Of a DNA stretch of 64,000 bases, positions 37,703-46,089 are shown piece by piece (within the stretch, counting starts at the first letter, position 1; every line of letters starts with the position of its first letter). The stretch is from Cyanobacterium stanieri LEGE 03274 (GTDB taxonomy: Bacteria > Cyanobacteriota > Cyanobacteriia > Cyanobacteriales > Cyanobacteriaceae), in assembly GCF_015207825.1 (NCBI RefSeq), contig NZ_JADEWC010000001.1:146646-210645 (forward strand). The letters are read 5' to 3'. Made by a program: the position numbers and the translations under genes. Under the pieces are notes generated by a model. That model searched no databases, was not told the DNA's origin, and was given only the letters and a program-made list of their open reading frames with translations.

Positions 37703-39661
37703 TTGGCACAATTCAAATTTATTGATTTATTTGCAGGGATAGGAGGATTTCATCTAGCCTTCCACGCCTTGGGGGGAAAATGTGTTTTTGCATCCGAAAT
37801 TGACATTCATGCCCGAAAAACCTATCAACATAACTTCTATTCCCTGAATCCAGAATTATTTGAGCACGGAATGTTTAATGATGATATTAGAACAATATCT
37901 CCAGATGAAATTCCTGATTTTGACATATTGTGTGCAGGATTTCCTTGCCAACCATTTAGCCAAGCAGGATATAAAAGAGGATTTAATGATAATCATAAAT
38001 CAGAACGAGGAAATCTTTTTTTTAATATAGTTGATATTTTAGAAATTAAAAAACCAAAAGCATTTTTTTTAGAAAATGTTAGAGGTTTAATAAGTCATGA
38101 TAAAGGTAAAACATTTAAAATTATTAGACAAATTTTAGAAGAAGAATTAAACTATAGTTTTTATTATCAAATAGTTAAAGCATCGGATTATGGATTACCA
38201 CAATTAAGACCTAGAACTTTTATTATTGGTTTTAGAGATGAAGGATTTTTAAAAGGATTTAATTTCCCCCCAACTAAACCATTAAAATTCAATATGTCAG
38301 ATGTTTGGGGCGGAAAATGTTCAAGGGAAATTGGTTTTACTTTAAGGGTAGGAGGACGAGGTTCTAATATTAATGATAGAAGAAATTGGGACTCTTATTT
38401 AGTTGATGGCCAAATAAAACAGTTGATGCCTGAGCAAGGGAAAAAAATGCAAGGATTTCCTGATAGTTTTGAATTTCCTGTATCAAAAAAAGAAGCTATG
38501 AAACAGCTAGGAAATAGTGTAGCGGTTGATGCTATTAGGGAATGCGGTAAAAGTTTATTAGATCACTTAAAGGTTATTGCATTACAAAATTTATATATGA
38601 AAAAAACAAAAAATAAGGGAGAATGGACTGAAATATATTCCTTTTTTAAAATTATTAATGATAAACAAATTAACTTATCAGATAAAGATTTAAATGATAC
38701 GCAAAACTACTTTTCTGTCTCTAAAGTATCTACCCTAAATCTAGATCAAGATATAATATTGACTGATACTGATTCAGTTTTTATAGAGAATAAAATAACG
38801 AAGGAAAAGAGACAAGTTAATATAAAAGAACTTATTAATAAAGATATTTTACAAAATTTAAGTCATCAGATTCAACAGAATAAAGGTACATTTGAAATTG
38901 ATGATATGATAGCAATACAAAATAAGTTAGGAATCTCTATTATTAAAGGAGGTACAAGCAATCAAAAAGCCGATATTGTTTTGGATATAAGGAAAAAAAA
39001 CTTTTATAAAATTAATGAAGGATTTGGTATTAAGTCTTATTTAGGCAATAAACCAACGTTATTAAATGCTTCTGGAAATACTAATTTTATTTTTAAGGTT
39101 AACAATTTATCAACTGAATCTTTAGATAGCATTAATGATATTAATAGCCTCAAATCTCGTATTAGTAAAATAATTGAACTGGGTGGTAATTTTTGTTTTC
39201 ATCGAGTGGAAAAAGAAACCATGGCTTACAATCTTAAAATAATTGATTCAATGATGCCTGAAATTATAGCTCAAATGTTATTAGAATTTTTTGTAGGAAG
39301 AAATAATATGTTATCTAAAAATTTAGCATCTATTTATCATAAAAAATTATGTGAAAATATAAGTGATGATTTACCAGTTTTAGCAATCAAAGTAAAAAGA
39401 TTTTTAGTGGGAATTTTATTAGGCTTTTTTGCTGGGACAAAATGGGATGGTAAATATTTGTCGAATGGTACAATAATAGTGAAAGAAGATGGAGAACAAG
39501 TAGCTTTTCATATCATTGATCTTCATTCTTTAGAAGATTATTTATTTCAAAACATTGTTTTTGATACTCCTTCTACTACGAGACATCGCTATGGTAAATT
39601 GTTTTTAGAAAATGATGGTAATTTATATTTTAAATTAAATTTACAACTAAGATTTCGCTAG
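37703..39661 (+). CDS. Fused C5-cytosine methyltransferase - HpaII-type restriction endonuclease
   Basis: A single 652-residue frame joins two halves of a restriction-modification system. Residues 1-290 are a C5-cytosine methyltransferase: motif I FIDLFAGIGGF (6-16), the catalytic Cys82 in GFPCQPFS, ENV (124-126), PQLRPR (166-171) and QLGNSVAV (268-275). Residues about 299-652 match the HpaII-type endonuclease (NKGEWTEIYSFFKI at 304-317), with Asp424 in KADIVLDI and Lys444 in GFGIKSYLG as a candidate PD-(D/E)XK site. HpaII enzymes cut CCGG, so that is the predicted target. The start is TTG at 37703; upstream the frame is stopped at 37667. Met299 (38597) could start a separate nuclease. Confidence 0.8.
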   Translation: MAQFKFIDLFAGIGGFHLAFHALGGKCVFASEIDIHARKTYQHNFYSLNPELFEHGMFNDDIRTISPDEIPDFDILCAGFPCQPFSQAGYKRGFNDNHKSERGNLFFNIVDILEIKKPKAFFLENVRGLISHDKGKTFKIIRQILEEELNYSFYYQIVKASDYGLPQLRPRTFIIGFRDEGFLKGFNFPPTKPLKFNMSDVWGGKCSREIGFTLRVGGRGSNINDRRNWDSYLVDGQIKQLMPEQGKKMQGFPDSFEFPVSKKEAMKQLGNSVAVDAIRECGKSLLDHLKVIALQNLYMKKTKNKGEWTEIYSFFKIINDKQINLSDKDLNDTQNYFSVSKVSTLNLDQDIILTDTDSVFIENKITKEKRQVNIKELINKDILQNLSHQIQQNKGTFEIDDMIAIQNKLGISIIKGGTSNQKADIVLDIRKKNFYKINEGFGIKSYLGNKPTLLNASGNTNFIFKVNNLSTESLDSINDINSLKSRISKIIELGGNFCFHRVEKETMAYNLKIIDSMMPEIIAQMLLEFFVGRNNMLSKNLASIYHKKLCENISDDLPVLAIKVKRFLVGILLGFFAGTKWDGKYLSNGTIIVKEDGEQVAFHIIDLHSLEDYLFQNIVFDTPSTTRHRYGKLFLENDGNLYFKLNLQLRFR

Positions 39662-39750
39662 TTTATTTAATAAATATTAAAGAGATAAAATTTTATGATA
39701 AAATCATGTTATCCTCATAGGATTTAGCTATAGTAAAATAATAATATGCT

Positions 39751-40263
39751 ATGAATCGTAAAACATTTTTTGGTTTAAGTATAGGTGCGATTTTAAAAGT
39801 AAGTTTTGCTCCCACTTTTTTAATGGCATTAATCAAACCCGAACAAAAATCAGCGGGTAATAGTAATAACCAACAAAAAATTACTCTTTCTGATAACCAA
39901 TGGCAAGAAAAATTAACCCCTGCCCAATACCATATACTAAGGGAAGAAGGTACAGAAAGACCTTTTTCTAGTGAGTTAAATGATGAAAAACGCAAAGGCA
40001 CTTTTGTTTGTGCTGGATGTGAATTACCCTTGTTTAAATCCAGTATGAAGTATGATAGCGGTACAGGTTGGCCTAGTTTTTATGATACGATCGCCCTTAA
40101 CATAGAAACAAAAAAAGACTTTAAACTAATCATACCTCGTACCGAGTACCACTGCCGAAGATGTGGAGGCCATCAAGGTCATGTCTTCAATGATGGACCT
40201 GCACCCACAGGCAAACGTTACTGTAACAACGGTTTAGCCCTTAAATTTATACCTGAAACCTGA
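39751..40263 (+). CDS. msrB: Peptide-methionine (R)-S-oxide reductase, exported
   Basis: MsrB reduces the R form of methionine sulfoxide in proteins. The structural zinc is held by Cys87, Cys90, Cys135 and Cys138 (CAGC and CRRC), and the catalytic Cys158 lies in RYCNNGLALKF. Residues 1-28 are hydrophobic with a basic start (MNRKTFFGLSIGAILKV), indicating a signal peptide or signal anchor, so it probably works in the periplasm or lumen. The msrA gene follows after 7 bp (counting from its ATG), making a two-gene methionine-repair unit. Confidence 0.94.
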   Translation: MNRKTFFGLSIGAILKVSFAPTFLMALIKPEQKSAGNSNNQQKITLSDNQWQEKLTPAQYHILREEGTERPFSSELNDEKRKGTFVCAGCELPLFKSSMKYDSGTGWPSFYDTIALNIETKKDFKLIIPRTEYHCRRCGGHQGHVFNDGPAPTGKRYCNNGLALKFIPET

Positions 40264-40270
40264 TTTTTTG

Positions 40271-40852
40271 ATGAAAAAGCTATTATTAATTATTCTTCTA
40301 TTCTGGCTCACCCTAGCCCCCGTAGCACAAGCCGAAAATATTACCAAAGCAACTTTTGCCGGAGGATGTTTTTGGTGTATGGAAGAACCCTTTGACCAAT
40401 TAGACGGAGTTATTTCCACTACCTCAGGTTACACTGGAGGGAGAGTTGCTAACCCCACTTACAAACAAGTTAGTGCGGGAAATACTGGACACGCTGAGTC
40501 AGTACAGATAGAATATGACTCAGATAAAGTTAGTTATGACCAACTATTGGACATATTTTGGCACAATGTCGATCCTACCGTCCAGAATAGGCAATTTTGC
40601 GATGTAGGAAATCAATATCGTACTGCGGTATTTTATCATAACCAACAACAAAAGAGCCTTGCCGAGACTTCTAAGGATAAGGTTGCCCAAGAATTAAATA
40701 GCAATATCTACACCGAGATTAACCCAGCCACAGAGTTTTATCCCGCTGAAGACTATCATCAAAATTATTACCAGACTAATACTCTACTTTATAAATTTTA
40801 TCGTAGTCGGTGTGGGCGCGATCGCCGCTTAGCCGAAGTTTGGGGCAAATAA
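40271..40852 (+). CDS. msrA: Peptide-methionine (S)-S-oxide reductase, exported
   Basis: MsrA reduces the S form of methionine sulfoxide. The catalytic motif GCFWCMEE places the nucleophilic Cys next to residue 33, and TSGYTGG and YDQLLDIFWHNVDPT are typical of the family. An N-terminal signal peptide ending at AQA (about residue 21) sends it out of the cytoplasm. I chose the ATG at 40271 over the TTG one codon upstream. It is co-transcribed with msrB, so both stereoisomers can be repaired in the same compartment. Confidence 0.95.
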   Translation: MKKLLLIILLFWLTLAPVAQAENITKATFAGGCFWCMEEPFDQLDGVISTTSGYTGGRVANPTYKQVSAGNTGHAESVQIEYDSDKVSYDQLLDIFWHNVDPTVQNRQFCDVGNQYRTAVFYHNQQQKSLAETSKDKVAQELNSNIYTEINPATEFYPAEDYHQNYYQTNTLLYKFYRSRCGRDRRLAEVWGK

Positions 40853-41019
40853 TTTTTTTCACATTCCAAGGGTTGATACAAAATATTCCTCAACTCTAAA
40901 CCAATATTACAAATTTCTAATAAATACCACTGAGAAAAGACTTTTTCAATGTAGGATGAGGGAATACCGAACCTAAATATTAAGAAATGTAAAGTAAAAT
41001 TAAAGGAGGAAGTCAATCA

Positions 41020-41619
41020 TTGTTTAACAATATGAATATTTGTTTTGAGGCAACGGAGAAAGTTAAATTAAAAGTAGAACAAAAATCCCCCCCCATTCAA
41101 CATTATCTAAGACAACCACAACGACTTGTAAAAGCCATTGCCGATGAGAAGTTGATGACTCCTTTGCCCGATGATTGCTATAAATTAAGAATGCACCCTC
41201 TTAATTTTTTAGACATCTACCATTTTCAGCCCATCGTAGTCTTAAAAGTCTGGGCAGGGGCTTCTGGTTGTGTTTATCTTAATTCTGAATCCTGTGAAAT
41301 AAAGGGTATAGAATATATTAACCGTCGTTTTTCTCTTTATCTCAAAGGAAAATTAACCCCTGAAGAAGTGGAAGGAAAAGTTTATCTCACAGGGAAGGTA
41401 GATTTACAAGTGAAAGTCGATTTACCTCCTCCATTGTGGCTAACTCCTAAACCATTACTTAAAAGTACGGGGAATGGTTTGTTAAGGGGAGTTTTAATGC
41501 GCATTAAACAACGATTGATGTCTCAGTTAGTACAAGACTATTATAGTTTTGTGGCGGAAGATTCTGGGCAAACCAAAAAAGATGGTTATGATTTAAAAGA
41601 CGTTTTGCCTCAAATGTAA
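41020..41619 (+). CDS. DUF1997 family protein
   Basis: The 199-residue protein matches DUF1997, found in cyanobacteria and plants: HYLRQPQRLVKAIADEKLMTPLPDDCYKLRMHPLNFLDIYHFQPIVVLKVW, then VDLQVKVDLPPPLWLTPKPLLKSTGNGLLRGVLMRIKQRLMSQLVQDY. These proteins resemble lipid-binding SRPBCC/START-like folds, but no ligand is known. The start is TTG at 41020, supported by a strong AAAGGAGGA ribosome-binding site at 41002-41010. The ATG four codons later (41032) is too far from it. Confidence 0.85.
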   Translation: MFNNMNICFEATEKVKLKVEQKSPPIQHYLRQPQRLVKAIADEKLMTPLPDDCYKLRMHPLNFLDIYHFQPIVVLKVWAGASGCVYLNSESCEIKGIEYINRRFSLYLKGKLTPEEVEGKVYLTGKVDLQVKVDLPPPLWLTPKPLLKSTGNGLLRGVLMRIKQRLMSQLVQDYYSFVAEDSGQTKKDGYDLKDVLPQM

Positions 41620-41734
41620 TTAACTATTGAGCAAAAAAAATATAGTGATGAGCATAGGTTCATCATTACCTACTTTGGTAAAAATTATATCTAAAATCAG
41701 CAACACCATTAAAATTTTTTAACAGAGAAACAAA

Positions 41735-41956
41735 TTAAGATTTGATAGTAAACGATCGCACCTCGAGTATTTTCCCTATCATTGAAATAGTCATCACATC
41801 ATCCCTAATAATTCCCTTCACCTCTACGGTGATACCATCTTGCTTTAAATCTTGGGGGGGGTTATATAATTCGTAGGTTTTTCCCCCTTGGGTGACTAAA
41901 GCCCATGCCCCTAGGGCGATAACTCTATACTCTACTTTTCCTGAAACTTGAATCAT
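41735..41956 (-). CDS. Conserved small beta-rich protein (OB-fold-like)
   Basis: I do not recognise a named family. Starting at the Met that gives MIQVSGKVEYRVI, the protein is 73 residues of alternating strands: GKVEYRVIALGAWALVT, GGKTYELYN, GITVEVKGIIRDDVMTISM and GKILEVRSF. This is the outline of a small OB-fold or similar barrel, in cyanobacteria usually annotated as hypothetical. It has no signal peptide. It lies in isolation, with the duplicated non-coding stretch upstream on its minus-strand side. Confidence 0.65.
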   Translation of the reverse strand: MIQVSGKVEYRVIALGAWALVTQGGKTYELYNPPQDLKQDGITVEVKGIIRDDVMTISMIGKILEVRSFTIKS

Positions 41957-42020
41957 AATTTTATACAAAAAAATAACAGTAGTCCGGATTTAACTCACTC
42001 AATCACTTCCTATGCTTGTT

Positions 42021-42140
42021 GATACTGCTCGAAGTTGCACTACTAAGATAATTATATATTAATAGTTCCCTTGCTTCCTGCGTCAATACATTTTAGGAAA
42101 TCAGAGCGGTAGTTTTGACCACTGCTATTTTTTTTCGACC
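42021..42140 (+). ncRNA. Candidate structured RNA unit, copy 1, ending in a terminator
   Basis: This non-coding unit shares ordered blocks with the next one: TTGATA (42019-42024), AGTTGCACT (42033-42041), AGTTCCCTTGCT (42064-42075) and AGGAAA (42095-42100). It is followed by a stem AGCGGT/ACTGCT (42104-42126) and eight T, which is a rho-independent terminator on the + strand. No protein frame spans it. It is a candidate for a small RNA that I cannot name. Confidence 0.45.
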
Positions 42141-42217
42141 TTTGAAAATGGAACTAACCGTAAACAGCTTGTTTAACCTCCTTATTTTTACTATCTAAGT
42201 TTAATAGTTTTCCTTCT

Positions 42218-42330
42218 CTACATTGATATTTTACAGAGTTGCACTGAAGATGAGTCATTCAATTAACTTATCCAGTTCCCTTGCTCTCTGGTGTAGCACT
42301 CTAGGAAAAATGAAACAGAAAACGAAAAGC
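42218..42330 (+). ncRNA. Candidate structured RNA unit, copy 2
   Basis: The same blocks appear in order: TTGATA (about 42223), AGTTGCACT (42237-42245), AGTTCCCTTGCT (42274-42285) and AGGAAA (42303-42308). GTTGCAC can pair with GTGTAGC (42291-42297), closing a loop around the conserved AGTTCCCTTGCT. A GAAACAG/CTGTTTC hairpin follows. No T run is seen directly after it. The duplication is about 204-210 bp apart from copy 1. Confidence 0.4.
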
Positions 42331-42425
42331 TGTTTCGGCACTCGAAAGACGAATAATACAACGTATCTTATTCAGTTAAGTTACCTCACTTTTTCAATGG
42401 GTTTTAATCGTTGTTTTGTCTAACG

Positions 42426-42448
42426 GTGGAAGAACTTTTTTCTTCCAT
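42426..42448 (+). other. Perfect hairpin downstream of the duplicated unit
   Basis: TGGAAGAA-CTTTT-TTCTTCCA is a perfect 8-bp stem. It lies about 110 bp past copy 2 and about 70 bp beyond the hydrolase stop codon on the other strand. It could end either transcript, though there is no long T run. Confidence 0.5.
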
Positions 42449-42515
42449 ATATATAATATAACAACCTTTTTCCTCTAATGCTATTAGGTTTTACAAAACT
42501 TTACATGTTTTTTGA

Positions 42516-43274
42516 TCAATGCAAAAATGAGTATTTATGCATAATTTCTTGTAAATTTACCTTTTTTTCTAATAGACAACAATGGCCACTATGGGGAAGA
42601 ATTTTAATTAAACTTTGACTAAAAAATTGTTTTAATCTTTGGGCTTCTTCCACCGAGGGTAAGAGGCTATCTTCTTGAGAGGCAATGATTAATACTGGTT
42701 TAGAAAATTGTTTAATTTTGGGGAAATTAAGTTGGAATTTATCAAGTAATTGAATGCGATTGGATACGGTATGTGGATGGAGGGATTGGAGAGTATCGAG
42801 GAGGATTTGTCTTTGTAAAGGTGCGATCGCACTTATTTTAACCAAAAAAGGAAATAAAATAAAAGTAGTTCCATAGTAAATAGTTTCAGGAATAACAGAA
42901 GTAATCAAAGTACCTAAATTTAACCAACTACGACGGTAAAAACTAGAAGCCGAATTAATTAAAATTAACCTATCAAACAAATGGGGAATCATCTCCACTA
43001 ACTTTAATGCCAAACAAGCCCCAAAAGACTCCCCACAGAGATATATCCCTGAATAATTACCTTTATCAACCTCTCTTTCTAATAACTCTATTAAAGGTTT
43101 AATTAACCCATGCCAATCCGATGCCCTATCATGGGCAAAATGTAAGCAACGCACCTCAAAATTTTGATATAAAGCCCTTTGACTTTCCAACAGTCTTCCA
43201 CTACCATCCATCCCGGGTAAATAAATAAAAAGGGGTTTTTTTTCTTGACTAATTTTATAGGGCAAAAATTTCAT
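42516..43274 (-). CDS. Alpha/beta hydrolase
   Basis: The 252-residue protein has the alpha/beta-hydrolase pattern: oxyanion-hole region FIYLPGMDGSGRLL, the nucleophile elbow LCGESFG with Ser83, an acidic residue in ASQEDSLLP and the catalytic His in LPHSGHCCLLEK near the C-terminus. The triad is therefore complete. The closest style is the small cyanobacterial esterase/lipase family of unknown substrate. It lacks a signal peptide. It is next to the RluA-type gene on the same strand, with 71 bp between them. Confidence 0.88.
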   Translation of the reverse strand: MKFLPYKISQEKKPLFIYLPGMDGSGRLLESQRALYQNFEVRCLHFAHDRASDWHGLIKPLIELLEREVDKGNYSGIYLCGESFGACLALKLVEMIPHLFDRLILINSASSFYRRSWLNLGTLITSVIPETIYYGTTFILFPFLVKISAIAPLQRQILLDTLQSLHPHTVSNRIQLLDKFQLNFPKIKQFSKPVLIIASQEDSLLPSVEEAQRLKQFFSQSLIKILPHSGHCCLLEKKVNLQEIMHKYSFLH

Positions 43275-43345
43275 ATCGGGAAATATACATTAAGCAATAG
43301 ATGTGTCAGAAAACAATTAAAGTGCGCTGAAAACTCCTTTTACTC

Positions 43346-45019
43346 CTAAAAAGGGCAAGGGATATTAAAAAATACCTTCTCCCCAGTATTCGGATGATGA
43401 AAACTAATCTCACGGGCATGGAGATGGAGTCTATCTCTATTATCTCCCATAAAGCCATAAAGGCGATCGCCCCTAATAGGAAAACCCAAACCCATCAAAG
43501 AATGCACCCGTAACTGATGAGTGCGCCCCGTTATCGGCAAAAACTCAACCCGAGTATTAACACCATCACAGCCCATCACCCTAAAAACAGTTAAAGCATC
43601 CTTACCAAACCGATAACTAACCTCCTGTAAAGGGCGACTATCAGGGTTAGCCCACAAAGGCAAATCAATCTTACCTTCACTTTCCACAATTACCCCAGCC
43701 AACAGCGCCTCATATACCTTCTTCACCCTCCTAGTGGCAAACTGTTGAGATAAATATTTATAACAATCAAGACTTTTAGCTATAACTAATATACCAGAAG
43801 TATCCTGATCCAAACGATGAACAGCCCTAAAAAAAATCCCCCCTTTTCCCATCACCTTCAAACGAGATTCCACACTATCAAACTTATCACTGCCCCTCCC
43901 CGGCACCGATAATAAACCACTAGGTTTATTAACCACTAAAAAATAACTATCTTCATAGATAATTTCCATGTCATAATCATTATTTTTAATAGTATTACCA
44001 TCCAAACCTGACAATAAAAAACCCATAATAGGTTGGCAGCGCTCCACACAAGCAGGATAAAAATTTCCCAAAATCTTTTCCCCATTAGGCGAAGACAAGC
44101 CCCACCAAAACTCAGCCATAGCAATCGGCTTAAGACTATTAACCGCGGCATAATGTAACAACTTAGGAGCGCAACAATCTCCCGTACCAGTCGGAATAAA
44201 AGACTTATTTACCAACTCCGATAAACTTAAAGTTTCCCCAGCAAAATTAGTCAAACAATAAGCACCCTGCATTTGACTTTGTAATTGACGAGAAAGATTT
44301 TTACGCTTCTTTTTTAACTCTTGAATTTGTTTATCAGCATCATAAATCTGTTTTTTAAAAAAGGCTAACTTATTATTCCATTTTTTCTTAAAAGTTCTTC
44401 TTTCCCAATCATCTTTTCTGCTCTCTTGAGCTAAATTTTCTAGCTTTTCTTGTAGTAAAATATCCTCTAAACTTTCTTGATAATATTTTCTTCTATTATT
44501 TCTTAACCTTTTTCTCTCCCGATGAATTTCCCTTAATTTTTGGTAATCTTGATTATATTTACCCTCTAAAAGTTGATACTCCTCCCTTACCGCCAGACTC
44601 TCTAGTAAAATAATTTCACCCTTAATCCTGTCTAACTCTGCGAGAGTAATTTTTTCCGCCATAGCAAACTTTTTACGCCCCGGAATTTGATTTACCCATC
44701 CCGATATATTATCCCTACCTTTCCATAAACCAGAAAAAGCCTTAATAACCTTCAATCGCCCTGAGTTATCTTCACATAACAATATCCCATACATTTTTCC
44801 CTCCCCATCAAAACCACCATCTTCCCTCAAATAATCCATTAACTCATAAGCAATCTTCTCCGCCAATGTGGTGCGAGGTAGCCTAAGAAGTTGATTGGTT
44901 TTTGGACAATATCCCTCATACCAATAAGTAACCTTATCATCTCCACTCAGTAACTCATGGGAGAGGAAATTTTCGACAGTATCACTAAAATCATTAACCA
45001 TAAAAGCAAAAAAAAACAA
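43346..45019 (-). CDS. RluA-type pseudouridine synthase with long N-terminal extension
   Basis: The C-terminal domain (about 350-557) is a pseudouridine synthase of the RluA group: YEDSYFLVVNKPSGLLSVPG, the catalytic Asp404 in HRLDQDTSGI and a C-terminal LHAREISFHHPNTGE. These modify uridines in rRNA or tRNA. The first 340 residues are unusual, with a globular part (about 1-120), a long charged coiled coil (about 123-255) and a Cys-rich linker (DCCAPKLLHYAAVNSLKPIAMAEFWWG). The same extension occurs in some RluA relatives. The RNA target is unknown. It precedes tRNA-Gln on the same strand. Confidence 0.9.
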   Translation of the reverse strand: MFFFAFMVNDFSDTVENFLSHELLSGDDKVTYWYEGYCPKTNQLLRLPRTTLAEKIAYELMDYLREDGGFDGEGKMYGILLCEDNSGRLKVIKAFSGLWKGRDNISGWVNQIPGRKKFAMAEKITLAELDRIKGEIILLESLAVREEYQLLEGKYNQDYQKLREIHRERKRLRNNRRKYYQESLEDILLQEKLENLAQESRKDDWERRTFKKKWNNKLAFFKKQIYDADKQIQELKKKRKNLSRQLQSQMQGAYCLTNFAGETLSLSELVNKSFIPTGTGDCCAPKLLHYAAVNSLKPIAMAEFWWGLSSPNGEKILGNFYPACVERCQPIMGFLLSGLDGNTIKNNDYDMEIIYEDSYFLVVNKPSGLLSVPGRGSDKFDSVESRLKVMGKGGIFFRAVHRLDQDTSGILVIAKSLDCYKYLSQQFATRRVKKVYEALLAGVIVESEGKIDLPLWANPDSRPLQEVSYRFGKDALTVFRVMGCDGVNTRVEFLPITGRTHQLRVHSLMGLGFPIRGDRLYGFMGDNRDRLHLHAREISFHHPNTGEKVFFNIPCPF

Positions 45020-45051
45020 GACTAAATTAATAGCCTTGTTCTTTCAGTGAG

Positions 45052-45123
45052 CTGGGATGCTAGGATTCGAACCTAGGAATGGCGAGACCAAAACCCGCTG
45101 CCTTACCGCTTGGCGACATCCCA
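45052..45123 (-). tRNA. trnQ-UUG: tRNA-Gln(TTG)
   Basis: On the minus strand an acceptor stem TGGGATG/CATCCCA encloses a D arm (GCCAAGCGGTAAGGC), the anticodon stem GCGGG/CTCGC with loop TTTTGGT and a T arm with GGTTCGAATCC. Positions 34-36 read TTG, which reads glutamine codons CAA and CAG. The discriminator is G and no CCA is encoded. In cyanobacteria it is charged as Glu-tRNA-Gln and then amidated. Confidence 0.95.
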
Positions 45124-45265
45124 TCGCTTTCGCACATAAATTATTATAGCGAATCCCACCCATATTTTGTCAAGGTTAATTTAATTTTTTTTTCATCTTC
45201 ATCAAAAGATGCAAACTAAGCTGATTTTATTTGTCTTAAATTGAGGGTGGGAAACGTGGAAAAAA

Positions 45266-45913
45266 TTAAATAAATAAACTACTAACCACAGTAATACCAA
45301 TACCCGAAAGAGTAAAACCAACAAATCTTAGATTGAGAGAATTATTAGGGCTTTCGTTAATATTCGATTTAGTTAAAGAAATTAGTTTGTAGGAAACAAA
45401 AGCAATAATCCATTGAATCAAAGAAAAACCAACGAGATAGGATATTAAAGGAGTCATGGTAGCGCCGATAACAGCTTCTCCATAAGCATAACCATGAAAA
45501 ATACCCGCCATTAGGGCAAAAGATATTAACCATAGTTGCTGGGGTTTTTTCCCTAGGGCGAGAGTAATTCCGCTAAGAAGCACAGATAAAGCGATAATAG
45601 TTTCTGCATAGGGTAAGTTAACTCCCATAAGGTGAATTCCTGTGCCAATGACGGAAGCAACAATAAATCCTGTGGGAATTATTAAACCAAGGGATAGTAA
45701 GGCGGCAAAGCAACCAGTCGCAATGATAAAGGCAAAATGATCTAAACCTATGATAGGATGTCCTAATCCAGACATAAAGCCCTCAAAAAAATTACTAGGG
45801 GTTTTTCCGTCTAAGGGATGATGGGCAAGGGCTGGATTTTGCCATAAGCTGACAAGGGCAATGGTGCTTGTTATGAGTATTAGTTGGGTTTTGATATTAG
45901 TTATTGTTTTCAT
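45266..45913 (-). CDS. HupE/UreJ family protein
   Basis: A membrane protein of about six helices belonging to the HupE/UreJ family, whose members are thought to carry nickel or cobalt. I chose the Met at 45913 (MKTITNIKTQ) because it gives a signal-like start before AHHPLDGKTPSNFFEG. The His-containing motif HHPLDG and GLGHPIIGLDHFAFI are family hallmarks, and a HGYAYGEA segment lies in the fourth helix. No hydrogenase or urease gene is in the window, so the metal and its user are unknown. The first frame Met at 45967 is an alternative. Confidence 0.88.
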   Translation of the reverse strand: MKTITNIKTQLILITSTIALVSLWQNPALAHHPLDGKTPSNFFEGFMSGLGHPIIGLDHFAFIIATGCFAALLSLGLIIPTGFIVASVIGTGIHLMGVNLPYAETIIALSVLLSGITLALGKKPQQLWLISFALMAGIFHGYAYGEAVIGATMTPLISYLVGFSLIQWIIAFVSYKLISLTKSNINESPNNSLNLRFVGFTLSGIGITVVSSLFI

Positions 45914-46089
45914 CGTTTGTATGGTGATGTTGTCATCAAAATAGGGTTTTAGGGTTAATGAAATCACATTCAGTCATTAATAGTTGTTGACTATTTTAAA
46001 GGTTTTTTGATTGATGATTCCTTCAATATCTTATGAAAAATATGTCAAGATAAAAGGTAATCTTATTTTTCTTTTTACTGAGTAATTTT

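Noticed and set aside
42223..42423. A 66-codon frame on the + strand in the duplicated non-coding stretch
   Set aside because: It overlaps the conserved non-coding blocks, has no ribosome-binding site and no protein-like composition. The equivalent position of copy 1 has no frame.
41985..42450. The duplicated stretch as 6S RNA, tmRNA, RNase P RNA or a glutamine riboswitch
   Set aside because: None of the conserved sequence elements I know for these RNAs could be found.
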